A DNA stretch of 47,744 nt from assembly GCA_028285085.1 (NCBI GenBank), contig JANQQI010000008.1, forward strand, positions 1 to 47,744, in the 5' to 3' direction. The notes under the pieces are model-generated. The model ran no database searches and was not told the DNA's origin. It worked only from the letters and a program-made list of their open reading frames with translations. How positions within the stretch are numbered: the stretch's first letter is position 1; each line of letters begins with the position of its first letter. This document shows, piece after piece, positions 25,876-33,365 of the stretch. Origin of the DNA: Saprospiraceae bacterium. GTDB lineage: Bacteria > Bacteroidota > Bacteroidia > Chitinophagales > Saprospiraceae. Position numbers and translations under genes: made by a program.

Positions 25876-26589
25876 ATGATGAAAAATTTCAACATAGCAC
25901 TCTTATTCTTTTTAGTTTTTAGCACTGCTCTCTATGCGCAAGATGAGAGTTTAAGGGAGTTAACGACTGATATGAATTCTATCAGTGCGTTGAGTAATGG
26001 TGGCAGCTTTTATATACAATCTTCGCCATCCCCTGAACTTGTTGCTTACGAAGAGGATGCTTATTACAAAACGGAGTGGATTGAAGGCACGGTAACTTCC
26101 GTCAATGGTGAAGTCATCAAGGATAAATTACGCTTCAGGGTCTATGATAATGTATTCGAGCTTTATAATGAAGGAAAGGTCCTGGATTTACAAACGGGAA
26201 AAATTGCTTCCGTAGAATATGACGATAAACGATTTGAAACAAAGGCTTTATCATTAGAAGGGGAAGCCAAGTTTATCTATCTGGAGCTACTGCATCAAGG
26301 TGAGAAATACTCTTTGTACAAGTATCATAAAACGATCTGGTTAGAGCCTAAATATAATGCGGTAATGGATGCTGGCCGGGCTCACAAGCAGCTACAGAAG
26401 AAATTCGCCTTTTATGTTAAAGATCAATCTAGCTTAATCGTTACCGAGCTAGCCCGGAGTAAGTCTAAGATTATCAAGCAATTACCTACTTGTAAAAAAC
26501 AAACCAAGCAATTAAAGAAAGCAAAGCTAAACGTTCGCCGCGAAGCGCAGCTGGTTAAGTTTTTTGAACTGGTCAATAAAAAATGCTAA
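25876..26589 (+). CDS. Secreted protein, unknown function
   Basis: The 237-residue protein has a signal peptide (MMKNFNIALLFFLVFSTALYAQ) and no lipobox, so it is probably periplasmic or exported. The middle (WIEGTVTSVNGEVIKDKLRFRVYDN) looks like a beta-rich domain, and the last 70 residues are strongly basic and helical (KKQTKQLKKAKLNVRREA), ending KKC. I do not recognise a named family; similar small secreted proteins are common in Bacteroidota. It lies after the susCD terminator and so is likely transcribed separately. Confidence 0.8.
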   Translation: MMKNFNIALLFFLVFSTALYAQDESLRELTTDMNSISALSNGGSFYIQSSPSPELVAYEEDAYYKTEWIEGTVTSVNGEVIKDKLRFRVYDNVFELYNEGKVLDLQTGKIASVEYDDKRFETKALSLEGEAKFIYLELLHQGEKYSLYKYHKTIWLEPKYNAVMDAGRAHKQLQKKFAFYVKDQSSLIVTELARSKSKIIKQLPTCKKQTKQLKKAKLNVRREAQLVKFFELVNKKC

Positions 26590-26607
26590 ATGGATTAATT
26601 CTTAAGC

Positions 26608-26638
26608 TTGATTATCCTATTTAATTTACCTAACTTTC
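26608..26638 (+). promoter_or_regulatory. Probable promoter of xerC-hpf
   Basis: TTG (26608-26610), 20-nt spacer and TAACTTTC (26631-26638), one mismatch from TAnnTTTG. It would give a leader of about 45 nt before the GTG start. Confidence 0.4.
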
Positions 26639-26688
26639 TACTAATATTATTTGAAACACTTCTTTGAAATTACAGTCTGAGCGCATAA

Positions 26689-27600
26689 GTGAATACGGAT
26701 AGAAACGTTAGTAGATTTTTGGATTACCTGAGATTTGAGAAGCGGCTATCCCCGCATACCTTAAGGGCTTATGAAACAGACTTGAGCCAGTTCTTTTCCT
26801 TTCTAACAGTAACCTACGACATCAAAGCATTCCAAGAAGTAAAGCATCTGCATGTCAGAGCTTGGATAGTTGAGCTTGTGCAACAGCAAGTTGCTAATCG
26901 CTCTATTAATCGTAAGATATCTGCATTGAAGTCTTTATACAGATATTTGAAAAAGCATCAACTAGTGGATGTTAATCCAATCGCGAAAGTTAACGCACCA
27001 AAGATTGGCAAGCGGTTACCTGCTGTTGTTCAGAAGAAAGAATTAGAGCAGCTTTTTTCAGCACTTGTTCAGGCAGAAGGGTTTTCACTAGTTCGTGATT
27101 ATACTATTCTTGCCTTGTTGTATCATACTGGAATTCGTCGATCCGAGCTGATGCAAATTTGTCTTGGTGATATTGATTTCCATGGATGTACCATAAGAGT
27201 GATGGGCAAAGGAGCCAAAGAACGATTGATCCCCTTTTCAGGCCACTTGGCCAAGATATTGCGAAAATATATTGATTTGAGAAAAGAGACATTTGACAAT
27301 GCTGTAATTGGTACAATTCCTGAAGTGTTATTGACCGATAAAGGCAAACCTTTGTATCCCAAATATATTTATAACAAGGTGAAACAATATCTTTCCATTG
27401 TTACGACGCTTGAGCAGCGCAGTCCTCATGTATTGCGACACTCTTTCGCAACCCACTTGTCAGATAACGGGGCACCTTTGAATGCGATCAAAGCGTTACT
27501 TGGGCACAGTAGCTTAGCAGCTACTCAGATATATACTCACAATTCAATTGATCGATTACGTGCGATTTATCAAAAAGCGCATCCTAAAGCTGAAGATTAG
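26689..27600 (+). CDS. xerC: Tyrosine recombinase, XerC/XerD type
   Basis: Site-specific recombinase, probably one of the chromosome dimer resolution pair. The start is GTG: an in-frame stop directly precedes it and no other Met lies in the conserved N-terminal SAM-like domain (LDYLRFEKRLSPHTLRAY). The catalytic residues are all present: Arg150 (HTGIRRSEL), Lys174 (VMGKGAKER), His247 and Arg250 (SPHVLRHSFATHL), His273 (LLGHSSL) and nucleophile Tyr282 (IYTH). The 303-residue length is typical of Xer proteins rather than phage integrases. It sits next to hpf and the tRNA-tuf cluster, an arrangement I recall from other Bacteroidota, which argues for a core gene. Choice between XerC and XerD is not certain. 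Confidence 0.88.
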   Translation: MNTDRNVSRFLDYLRFEKRLSPHTLRAYETDLSQFFSFLTVTYDIKAFQEVKHLHVRAWIVELVQQQVANRSINRKISALKSLYRYLKKHQLVDVNPIAKVNAPKIGKRLPAVVQKKELEQLFSALVQAEGFSLVRDYTILALLYHTGIRRSELMQICLGDIDFHGCTIRVMGKGAKERLIPFSGHLAKILRKYIDLRKETFDNAVIGTIPEVLLTDKGKPLYPKYIYNKVKQYLSIVTTLEQRSPHVLRHSFATHLSDNGAPLNAIKALLGHSSLAATQIYTHNSIDRLRAIYQKAHPKAED

Positions 27601-27665
27601 GTACTTACTCTAAAGGCCTAAATTATAGTATAAAACCAATTATTCATTTCAAATCTTAGTAGTTT

Positions 27666-27974
27666 ATGAAAGTACACACTCAATCAGTACATTTTACGGC
27701 TGACAAGAAGCTTATTGCTTTCATTCAGAAGAAACTTAGCAAGCTCGATCAGTTTTTTGATCGGATATTAAGTGCAGATGTTATTTTGAAGCTAGAAAAT
27801 TCTGGCCAGATTAAGGATAAAATAGCGGAGGTACGGATTAAGATCCCTGGTTCAGTTCTATATGTTAAAGAAACCAGCAAAACATTTGAGGCATCAATTG
27901 ATAGTGCCACGGATGCTTTAAAACGTCAATTACTCCGTTATAAAGAGAAAATGCGGTTGACGAATAATAGATAA
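27666..27974 (+). CDS. hpf: Ribosome hibernation promoting factor (short form)
   Basis: Binds the 30S subunit in slow growth or stress and inactivates ribosomes. The 102 residues match the short HPF/YfiA fold (beta-alpha-beta-beta-beta-alpha): MKVHTQSVHFTADKKLIAFI, KKLSKLDQFFDRI, and the basic C-terminal helix FEASIDSATDALKRQLLRYK. The long-form C-terminal dimerisation domain is absent. It starts 65 nt after xerC, probably in the same transcript, and is followed by a perfect 12-bp hairpin. Confidence 0.92.
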   Translation: MKVHTQSVHFTADKKLIAFIQKKLSKLDQFFDRILSADVILKLENSGQIKDKIAEVRIKIPGSVLYVKETSKTFEASIDSATDALKRQLLRYKEKMRLTNNR

Positions 27975-28002
27975 TTTATTGATAATCTTATCTTTATATT
28001 GT

Positions 28003-28031
28003 GAAGAAGAGGCCGTTAAGGCCTCTTCTTC
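28003..28031 (+). terminator. Strong hairpin after hpf
   Basis: GAAGAAGAGGCC (28003-28014), loop GTTAA and GGCCTCTTCTTC (28020-28031) form a perfect 12-bp stem. There is no long T-run after it, so it may be a terminator of low efficiency or a stabilising 3' end. Confidence 0.6.
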
Positions 28032-28128
28032 GTTGATGGAATAAGCGAGCATTGTTTTGTTTGATTTAGGTTGATTGAAAGCGGGTAAAAAAGGGGATTC
28101 AGCTAGGTTCAAAAGAAACTATTTTTTC

Positions 28129-28160
28129 TTTTGCATTTCAAAAGAAAAAACCTATCTTTG
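28129..28160 (+). promoter_or_regulatory. Promoter of the tRNA-tuf operon
   Basis: TTTTG (28129-28133), a 19-nt spacer and TATCTTTG (28153-28160) match the Bacteroidota consensus fully. Transcription would start near 28166, about 80 nt before the first tRNA. The motif CAAAAGAAA occurs in direct and inverted copies around the -33 element. Confidence 0.75.
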
Positions 28161-28244
28161 CAATCGCTTTTGAAAAAATGATTTCTGAAGTTCTTTTGGT
28201 ATCCTATTTGTAATAAAGTATATTACCAAAAAAAGTAATATTTT

Positions 28245-28318
28245 GCCAGTGTAGCTCAGTTGGCCAGAGCAGCTGATTTGTAATCAGCGGGTCGGGGGTT
28301 CGAATCCCTCCACTGGCT
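28245..28318 (+). tRNA. tRNA-Thr (anticodon TGT)
   Basis: Acceptor GCCAGTG pairs with CACTGGC, the D-stem is GCTC/GAGC, and the anticodon arm GCTGA-TTTGTAA-TCAGC reads TGT. The T-arm is GGGGG-TTCGAAT-CCCTC. No CCA is encoded. Confidence 0.97.
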
Positions 28319-28342
28319 CTTATTTATTTTGTTTGATATGAA

Positions 28343-28425
28343 GGGGGCGCGCCGGAGTTGGAGAGCCGGGCCAGACTGTAAATCTGGTGACTCTGTCTGA
28401 ATAGGTTCGAATCCTATCGCCCCCA
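28343..28425 (+). tRNA. tRNA-Tyr (anticodon GTA)
   Basis: Acceptor GGGGGCG pairs with CGCCCCC, the anticodon arm CCAGA-CTGTAAA-TCTGG reads GTA, a long class II variable arm follows, and the T-arm is ATAGG-TTCGAAT-CCTAT. No CCA is encoded. Confidence 0.97.
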
Positions 28426-28444
28426 CTTTATGCTTATTGGACAA

Positions 28445-28520
28445 GCGGGCGTAGCTCAGTTGGTAGAGCATCAGCCTTCCAAGCTGAGGGTCGCGGGTTC
28501 GAGTCTCGTCGCCCGCTCCA
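28445..28520 (+). tRNA. tRNA-Gly (anticodon TCC)
   Basis: Acceptor GCGGGCG pairs with CGCCCGC, and the anticodon arm TCAGC-CTTCCAA-GCTGA reads TCC. The discriminator T is followed by CCA, the only tRNA of this cluster with an encoded 3' CCA. Confidence 0.97.
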
Positions 28521-28524
28521 ATTT

Positions 28525-28596
<72 letters not shown>

Positions 28597-28653
28597 CATA
28601 ATTGTGAATTTATTTTTTAACACTAATTTGTATATTCTTTAAATCTCATCAAG

Positions 28654-29850
28654 ATGGCTAAAGAAACATTCGAAAGGAATAAGCCGCACCTTAACATCGG
28701 AACCATCGGTCACGTGGATCATGGTAAAACAACCTTGACTGCGGCTATTACATATGTTCTTTCAAGTGATGGTTTAGCAGATAAAATGGACTATGACTCT
28801 ATTGATGCTGCTCCAGAAGAAAAAGAGCGTGGTATTACAATTAACACCGCTCACGTTGAGTACGAGACGGCAAATCGTCACTATGCTCACGTTGACTGTC
28901 CTGGTCACGCGGATTATGTTAAAAACATGGTAACTGGTGCTGCTCAAATGGACGGTGCTATTCTTGTTGTAGCAGCAACAGATGGTCCTATGCCTCAAAC
29001 TCGTGAGCACATCCTTCTTGCTCGTCAGGTAGGTGTACCTCAGATTGTTGTTTTTATGAACAAGGTAGATCTTGTTGATGATGAAGAAATGCTCGAATTA
29101 GTTGAAATGGAAGTTCGTGAACTTTTGGATCAATATGAATTCAACGGTGACGATGCTTCTATCATCAAAGGTTCTGCACTGAAAGCTCTGGAAGGTGATG
29201 ATGGTGCTACAGCTGCTATCAAAGAATTGATGGAAGCTTGCGATACTGATATTCCTGAGCCAGTACGTTTGGTTGATAAGCCATTTTTGATGCCAATTGA
29301 AGATGTTTTCTCAATCACTGGTCGTGGTACTGTAGCTACTGGTCGTATTGAGCGTGGTGTAATCGAAACTGGTAATCCAGTAGAGATTGTAGGTATGATG
29401 AAAGAAGGCGAAAAGCCTTTGACCTCAACTGTAACTGGTGTTGAGATGTTCCGTAAGATTTTGACTCGTGGTGAAGCAGGTGATAACGCAGGTATTCTTC
29501 TTCGTGGTATTGACAAAGAAGCGATCAAGCGTGGTATGGTAATTTGTGCTCCTGGTACAGTTAAGCCACACAAGCACTTCAAGTGCGAGGTTTACGTATT
29601 GAGTAAAGATGAAGGTGGTCGCCATACTCCTTTCTTTAACGGTTACCGTCCACAGTTCTACTTCCGTACCACGGATGTAACTGGTGATGTTAACTTGCCA
29701 GAAGGTGTAGAAATGGTAATGCCTGGTGATAATGTATCTCTTGAAGTGAAATTGATTAACTCAATCGCAATGGAGAAAGGTCTTCGATTCGCGATTCGTG
29801 AAGGTGGTCGTACCGTTGGTGCCGGCCAGGTTACAGAGATTCTTGAGTAG
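28654..29850 (+). CDS. tuf: Elongation factor Tu
   Basis: GTPase that delivers aminoacyl-tRNA to the ribosome. The 398-residue protein has all G motifs: GHVDHGKT (19-26), RGITI in switch [14 protein letters not shown] and the SAL-type G5 loop, followed by the two beta-barrel domains ([43 protein letters not shown]). Codon use is strongly biased as expected for a highly expressed gene. It is the last protein-coding unit after the four-tRNA cluster and is followed by a stem-loop before tRNA-Trp. Confidence 0.99.
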   Translation: MAKETFERNKPHLNIGTIGHVDHGKTTLTAAITYVLSSDGLADKMDYDSIDAAPEEKERGITINTAHVEYETANRHYAHVDCPGHADYVKNMVTGAAQMDGAILVVAATDGPMPQTREHILLARQVGVPQIVVFMNKVDLVDDEEMLELVEMEVRELLDQYEFNGDDASIIKGSALKALEGDDGATAAIKELMEACDTDIPEPVRLVDKPFLMPIEDVFSITGRGTVATGRIERGVIETGNPVEIVGMMKEGEKPLTSTVTGVEMFRKILTRGEAGDNAGILLRGIDKEAIKRGMVICAPGTVKPHKHFKCEVYVLSKDEGGRHTPFFNGYRPQFYFRTTDVTGDVNLPEGVEMVMPGDNVSLEVKLINSIAMEKGLRFAIREGGRTVGAGQVTEILE

Positions 29851-29888
29851 TATAATATTGCTTTCTGAGTAATAGAATATATGAATTG

Positions 29889-29926
29889 CAAGGAACTTTA
29901 AGAGGGCAACTTCTTGAAGTTCCTTG
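29889..29926 (+). terminator. Stem-loop between tuf and tRNA-Trp
   Basis: CAAGGAACTT (29889-29898) and AAGTTCCTTG (29917-29926) form a perfect 10-bp stem, extended inside by AAGA/TTCTT, followed by TTCCATTTTC. Either a partial terminator or an RNA processing site separating tuf from the downstream operon. Confidence 0.55.
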
Positions 29927-29962
29927 TTCCATTTTCAATTTTAGTTACTCAATTTAGTATAA

Positions 29963-30035
29963 ACGGGCATAGCTCAACTGGTAGAGCGACGGTCTCCAAA
30001 ACCGTAGGCTGAGGGTTCGAGTCCTTCTGCCCGTG
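29963..30035 (+). tRNA. tRNA-Trp (anticodon CCA)
   Basis: Acceptor ACGGGCA pairs with TGCCCGT, and the anticodon arm ACGGT-CTCCAAA-ACCGT reads CCA. It lies 23 nt before secE, a frequent arrangement in bacteria. No 3' CCA is encoded. Confidence 0.97.
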
Positions 30036-30058
30036 CAAATAAGAAAAAGTTCATTATT

Positions 30059-30241
30059 ATGGAGAAAGTAAAACTTTATATCATCGAGAGTTATAACGAG
30101 TTGATTAATAAGGTGACTTGGCCTACTTGGGCTAACCTCCAAAGCAGTACCATCTTGGTACTCGTAGCTTCTCTAATTATAGCTTTAGTTATCTTTTTAA
30201 TGGACGTTATTTCCAAGCAATCCTTGGAGTTGATTTATTAA
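30059..30241 (+). CDS. secE: Preprotein translocase subunit SecE
   Basis: Small essential subunit of the SecYEG channel in the inner membrane. The 60 residues have the conserved amphipathic helix ESYNELINKVTWPTWANLQ followed by one membrane segment (TILVLVASLIIALVIFLMDV), the single-span form usual outside Gammaproteobacteria. Position between tRNA-Trp and nusG is the standard one. Confidence 0.96.
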   Translation: MEKVKLYIIESYNELINKVTWPTWANLQSSTILVLVASLIIALVIFLMDVISKQSLELIY

Positions 30242-30297
30242 AAACAGCGATTCATTTTTAAATCTCTGTAATCCTAAGTAAATACAAAACCACCCCC

Positions 30298-30846
30298 ATG
30301 TCTGAAGAAAAAAAGTGGTACTCATTACGAGTAATTAGTGGGAAAGAACGAAAGATCAAAGAAAGAATCGAACTGGAAATTCAACGTTCAGGGTGGAAAG
30401 ATTTTATTACCCAAGTTTTAGTACCTTCTGAGAAGGTATATAAGATCAGAAATGGGAAAAAGGTAATTCTTGAAAGAAATATTCTTCCTGGTTATATCCT
30501 GCTAGAGGCGTCTCCTGCGAAGTTGAAAGGAGATATTGTACAAACGATAGCTAATATTCCTAATGTTATTCATTTTTTGGGCAAAAATGATCCGATTCCA
30601 ATGCAACAGTCAGAAGCGAATCGGATGCTCGGAAAAGTGGATGAATCTCAGGATGTTGGCGAAGCGTTAATCGAGCCATTTATCGTTGGTGAAACGGTTA
30701 AAATTATTGATGGACCGTTCAACGAATTCGTTGGTGATATCCAAGAAGTGAACGAAGAGAAGAAAAAGCTGAAGGTTATTGTGAAGATCTTTGGTAGAGG
30801 AACAGAGGTGGAGTTGAATTTTATGCAAGTTGAGAAACAATCTTAA
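30298..30846 (+). CDS. nusG: Transcription termination/antitermination factor NusG
   Basis: Binds RNA polymerase and couples it to Rho or to the ribosome. The 182 residues contain the NGN domain (KWYSLRVISGKERKIKERIE, LPGYILLEA, NVIHFLG) and the C-terminal KOW domain (FIVGETVKIIDGPFNEFVGDI, KVIVKIFGRGTEVEL). Length and domain order are normal for the core NusG rather than a specialised paralogue. It lies between secE and rplK. Confidence 0.97.
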   Translation: MSEEKKWYSLRVISGKERKIKERIELEIQRSGWKDFITQVLVPSEKVYKIRNGKKVILERNILPGYILLEASPAKLKGDIVQTIANIPNVIHFLGKNDPIPMQQSEANRMLGKVDESQDVGEALIEPFIVGETVKIIDGPFNEFVGDIQEVNEEKKKLKVIVKIFGRGTEVELNFMQVEKQS

Positions 30847-30910
30847 TTATAAACGGCTTTAGATTCCTTAGAATTGCTTCCCTAAGGTCAACCTAAAAAT
30901 TATTATAGTA

Positions 30911-31375
30911 ATGGCAAAAGAAGTAGATGGTTTTATCAAACTTCAGGTAAGAGGAGGACAGGCAAATCCAGCCCCTCCCGTTGGTCCCGCACTTGGTGCG
31001 AAAGGGGTCAATATTATGGAGTTTTGTAAGCGATTTAACGCCCAAACTCAAGATCAACAAGGAAAAGTTCTTCCAGTAGTGATCACGGTTTACAAGGATA
31101 AATCGTTTTCCTTTATTATCAAGACTCCTCCTGCCGCAGTCCAGCTTTTGGAAGCAGCTAAACTGAAGAAAGGATCTCCTGAATCTAATCGTAACAAAGT
31201 TGGTGCCGTAACTTGGGATCAAGTCAAAGCAATTGCAGAAGATAAGATGCCTGACTTGAATGCTTTCAAAATTGAATCAGCAATGAAAATGGTTGCTGGT
31301 ACTGCCCGAAGCATGGGAATCAACGTAAAAGGCACTCCTCCTTGGGGAGGCGAAGGTGCTTCAGACGAAAATTAA
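30911..31375 (+). CDS. rplK: 50S ribosomal protein L11
   Basis: Part of the GTPase-associated stalk base, binding 23S rRNA. The 154 residues show the conserved N-terminus ([21 protein letters not shown]) with Pro-rich hinge and the RNA-binding C-terminal domain ([23 protein letters not shown]). After RSMGINVKG there is an extra acidic tail, [13 protein letters not shown], making the protein about 10 residues longer than usual. Confidence 0.98.
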   Translation: MAKEVDGFIKLQVRGGQANPAPPVGPALGAKGVNIMEFCKRFNAQTQDQQGKVLPVVITVYKDKSFSFIIKTPPAAVQLLEAAKLKKGSPESNRNKVGAVTWDQVKAIAEDKMPDLNAFKIESAMKMVAGTARSMGINVKGTPPWGGEGASDEN

Positions 31376-31399
31376 TTAGCTTTTATAAGCTGTAGGGAG

Positions 31400-31418
31400 T
31401 CCCGAACTATTTTCGGGA
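31400..31418 (+). promoter_or_regulatory. Hairpin between rplK and rplA
   Basis: TCCCGAA (31400-31406), loop CTATT and TTCGGGA (31412-31418), a perfect 7-bp stem in the 71-nt gap. Possible translation control or processing site. Confidence 0.45.
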
Positions 31419-31446
31419 TGTTATTCACCTCATAACTCAATTTAAT

Positions 31447-32139
31447 ATGGCAAAAGTTTCTAAAAGAAGAGCTGCCGCAAATGCTAAGGTCGACGAGAAT
31501 AAGCATTATCCTTTGTCCGATGCAATGACTTTATTAAAAGAAGTCAACGTCGCAAAATATGATGCCTCAGTTGATGTACATGTTAATCTTGGAATTGATC
31601 CTCGAAAAGCAGACCAAGCATTACGCGGTACAGTTTCCCTGCCACACGGTACGGGTAAAACCAAGAAAGTACTTGTGCTTTGTACGCCTGATAAAGAAGA
31701 AGAGGCAAAAGCTGCAGGTGCAGATTACGCTGGATTAGACGAATTTATCCAGAAAATTCAGGGTGGTTGGACTGACATTGATGTAGTTGTAGCTACTCCC
31801 AATGTAATGGCCCAAGTTGGTAAAGTAGGACGTATTCTTGGTCCTCGTGGCTTAATGCCTAACCCTAAGACTGGTACCGTTACTCCAAATGTTGGTTCAG
31901 CTGTAGCTGAAGTGAAGAAAGGTAAAATTTCTTTCCGAGTTGATAAGTACGGTATTATCCACGCATCTATTGGCCGCATTTCATTTACTCCTGAGAAGTT
32001 AGCTGATAATGCAATGGAATTATTAGGTACTTTGAATCGTATGAAGCCAGCTTCTGCGAAAGGAATATATATGAAAAATGTTACCGTGGCTACTAGTAAT
32101 AGTCCTGGAATCAAAGTGGATACGAAATCTATTAAGTAA
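31447..32139 (+). CDS. rplA: 50S ribosomal protein L1
   Basis: Forms the mobile L1 stalk of the large subunit; in other bacteria it also represses its own mRNA. The 230 residues carry the family signatures: [40 protein letters not shown] and [12 protein letters not shown]. Length is standard. The hairpin just upstream is where an L1-type autoregulatory site would be sought, but I cannot show one. Confidence 0.98.
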   Translation: MAKVSKRRAAANAKVDENKHYPLSDAMTLLKEVNVAKYDASVDVHVNLGIDPRKADQALRGTVSLPHGTGKTKKVLVLCTPDKEEEAKAAGADYAGLDEFIQKIQGGWTDIDVVVATPNVMAQVGKVGRILGPRGLMPNPKTGTVTPNVGSAVAEVKKGKISFRVDKYGIIHASIGRISFTPEKLADNAMELLGTLNRMKPASAKGIYMKNVTVATSNSPGIKVDTKSIK

Positions 32140-32159
32140 AAGAACTAAAAAAATCAAAA

Positions 32160-32687
32160 ATGACACGAGCAGAAAAATCGGCTGCTATCTCAGAATTGAA
32201 AGAAAAGTTCAGTAATAACTCCTTCTTTTACTTGACAGATTCTTCAACTTTGACAGTCGAACAAGTTAATAAACTCCGCGGATTGTGCTATGAAAAAGGA
32301 GTGGAAATGAAGGTCATCAAAAATACCTTAGCTAGAAAAGCTATGGAAGATGCACCGGAGGAGAAAGGCTATGCTGGTCTCTTCGAAGCTCTGAAAGGCC
32401 CAACCGCAATTATGTTTACCGATACGGCAAACGTGCCCGCTAAAATCATCAAAGAGTTCCGTGAACAATTCGATAAGCCTGTACTTAAGGCTGCTTATAT
32501 CGATACTTCAATCTATCTTGGAGATGATAACATCAAAACACTTTCTGAACTTAAATCTAAAGAAGAGCTGTTAGGAGAAATCATTGGCTTATTGCAATCT
32601 CCTGCCAAAAACGTGGTCAGCGCGCTCAAATCTGGTGGTTCTACCATCATGGGGCTGCTGAAAGCTCTCGAAGAACGTTCAGAATAA
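32160..32687 (+). CDS. rplJ: 50S ribosomal protein L10
   Basis: Anchors the L7/L12 stalk to 23S rRNA. The 175 residues show the L10 N-terminal domain (TVEQVNKLRGLCYEKGVEMKVIKNTLARKA, GPTAIMF) and the C-terminal helix that binds L12 dimers (IMGLLKALEERSE). It starts only 20 nt after rplA, so a separate L10-binding leader as in enterobacteria is not obvious here. Confidence 0.98.
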   Translation: MTRAEKSAAISELKEKFSNNSFFYLTDSSTLTVEQVNKLRGLCYEKGVEMKVIKNTLARKAMEDAPEEKGYAGLFEALKGPTAIMFTDTANVPAKIIKEFREQFDKPVLKAAYIDTSIYLGDDNIKTLSELKSKEELLGEIIGLLQSPAKNVVSALKSGGSTIMGLLKALEERSE

Positions 32688-32691
32688 ATCC

Positions 32692-32718
32692 TACTACGTT
32701 ATTTAGTCTAACGTAGTA
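32692..32718 (+). promoter_or_regulatory. Hairpin between rplJ and rplL
   Basis: TACTACGTTA (32692-32701), loop TTTAGTC and TAACGTAGTA (32709-32718), a perfect 10-bp stem starting 4 nt after the rplJ stop. No T-run follows, so processing or mRNA stabilisation is more likely than termination. Confidence 0.55.
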
Positions 32719-32790
32719 ACCAAAGTACGGCTTCCAAGTCTACGCAACTATAAAGAAATCTTTTTTAAAAAAAATTAAAAACTGTTTAAA

Positions 32791-33171
32791 ATGGCAGATT
32801 TAAAAGAACTTGCAGATCAGCTTGTTAACCTCACAGTAAAAGAAGTTAATGAGTTGGCTGACATATTAAAGGAAGAACATGGTATCGAGCCTGCTGCTGC
32901 TGCTGTTGCAGTCGCTGCTGGTCCTGCTGCTGGAGGCGATGCTGGTGGAGCAGCTGAAAAAACAGAATTTGACGTTATCTTGAATTCTGCTGGTGCTGCG
33001 AAACTGAAAGTTGTAAAAGAAGTTAAATCTATTACTGGCTTAGGACTGAAAGAAGCGAAAGAGATGGTTGATAATGCACCAGGTCCAATTAAGCAAGGTA
33101 TTCCTAAAGAAGAAGCAGAAGCGATTAAGACTGCCCTCGAAGGTGTTGGTGCTGAAGTTGAATTGAAATAA
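32791..33171 (+). CDS. rplL: 50S ribosomal protein L7/L12
   Basis: Stalk protein present in several copies per ribosome that recruits translation GTPases. The 126 residues have the N-terminal dimerisation helices ([20 protein letters not shown]), an Ala/Gly-rich hinge ([20 protein letters not shown]) and the C-terminal domain ([35 protein letters not shown]). Multiple copies are needed, which fits the attenuator-like hairpin after it reducing read-through into rpoB. Confidence 0.98.
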   Translation: MADLKELADQLVNLTVKEVNELADILKEEHGIEPAAAAVAVAAGPAAGGDAGGAAEKTEFDVILNSAGAAKLKVVKEVKSITGLGLKEAKEMVDNAPGPIKQGIPKEEAEAIKTALEGVGAEVELK

Positions 33172-33242
33172 TCCAATTTCTTCCACCAAAACTTTCAATG
33201 AGCAGAATTAATTATTCTATACCGAATTGAATCTTATACGGA

Positions 33243-33289
33243 GGCTTAGCCAGCAATCAAACGCTGGCTAGGCCTATTGTCGTCTTTTT
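33243..33289 (+). terminator. Attenuator-like terminator between rplL and rpoB
   Basis: GGCTTAGCCAGC (33243-33254), 8-nt loop and GCTGGCTAGGCC (33263-33274) form a 12-bp stem with one G-U pair, followed by a T-rich run ending CTTTTT. Placed like the partial terminator between rplL and rpoB of E. coli. A second small stem CGGGAT/ATCCCG (33332-33346) sits 20 nt before the rpoB start. Confidence 0.65.
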
Positions 33290-33365
33290 GATTATCGTTC
33301 TTTTTATATTCTCACTTGGGTATTAATCTTTCGGGATCTTATCCCGGATCATAAACACTTTACAA

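Noticed and set aside
26689-27600. Phage or island integrase marking a mobile element next to tRNA genes
   Set aside because: Length, sequence and position beside hpf are those of a core Xer recombinase. No attachment-site duplication of a tRNA end, phage gene or composition shift was seen.
29130-29582. Minus-strand 150-codon frame inside tuf
   Set aside because: Fully antisense to tuf; arises from its biased codon usage.
29954-30142. Minus-strand 62-codon frame over tRNA-Trp and secE
   Set aside because: Antisense tRNA artefact (TRTRTLSLRF, YQLSYARLY) overlapping a certain gene.
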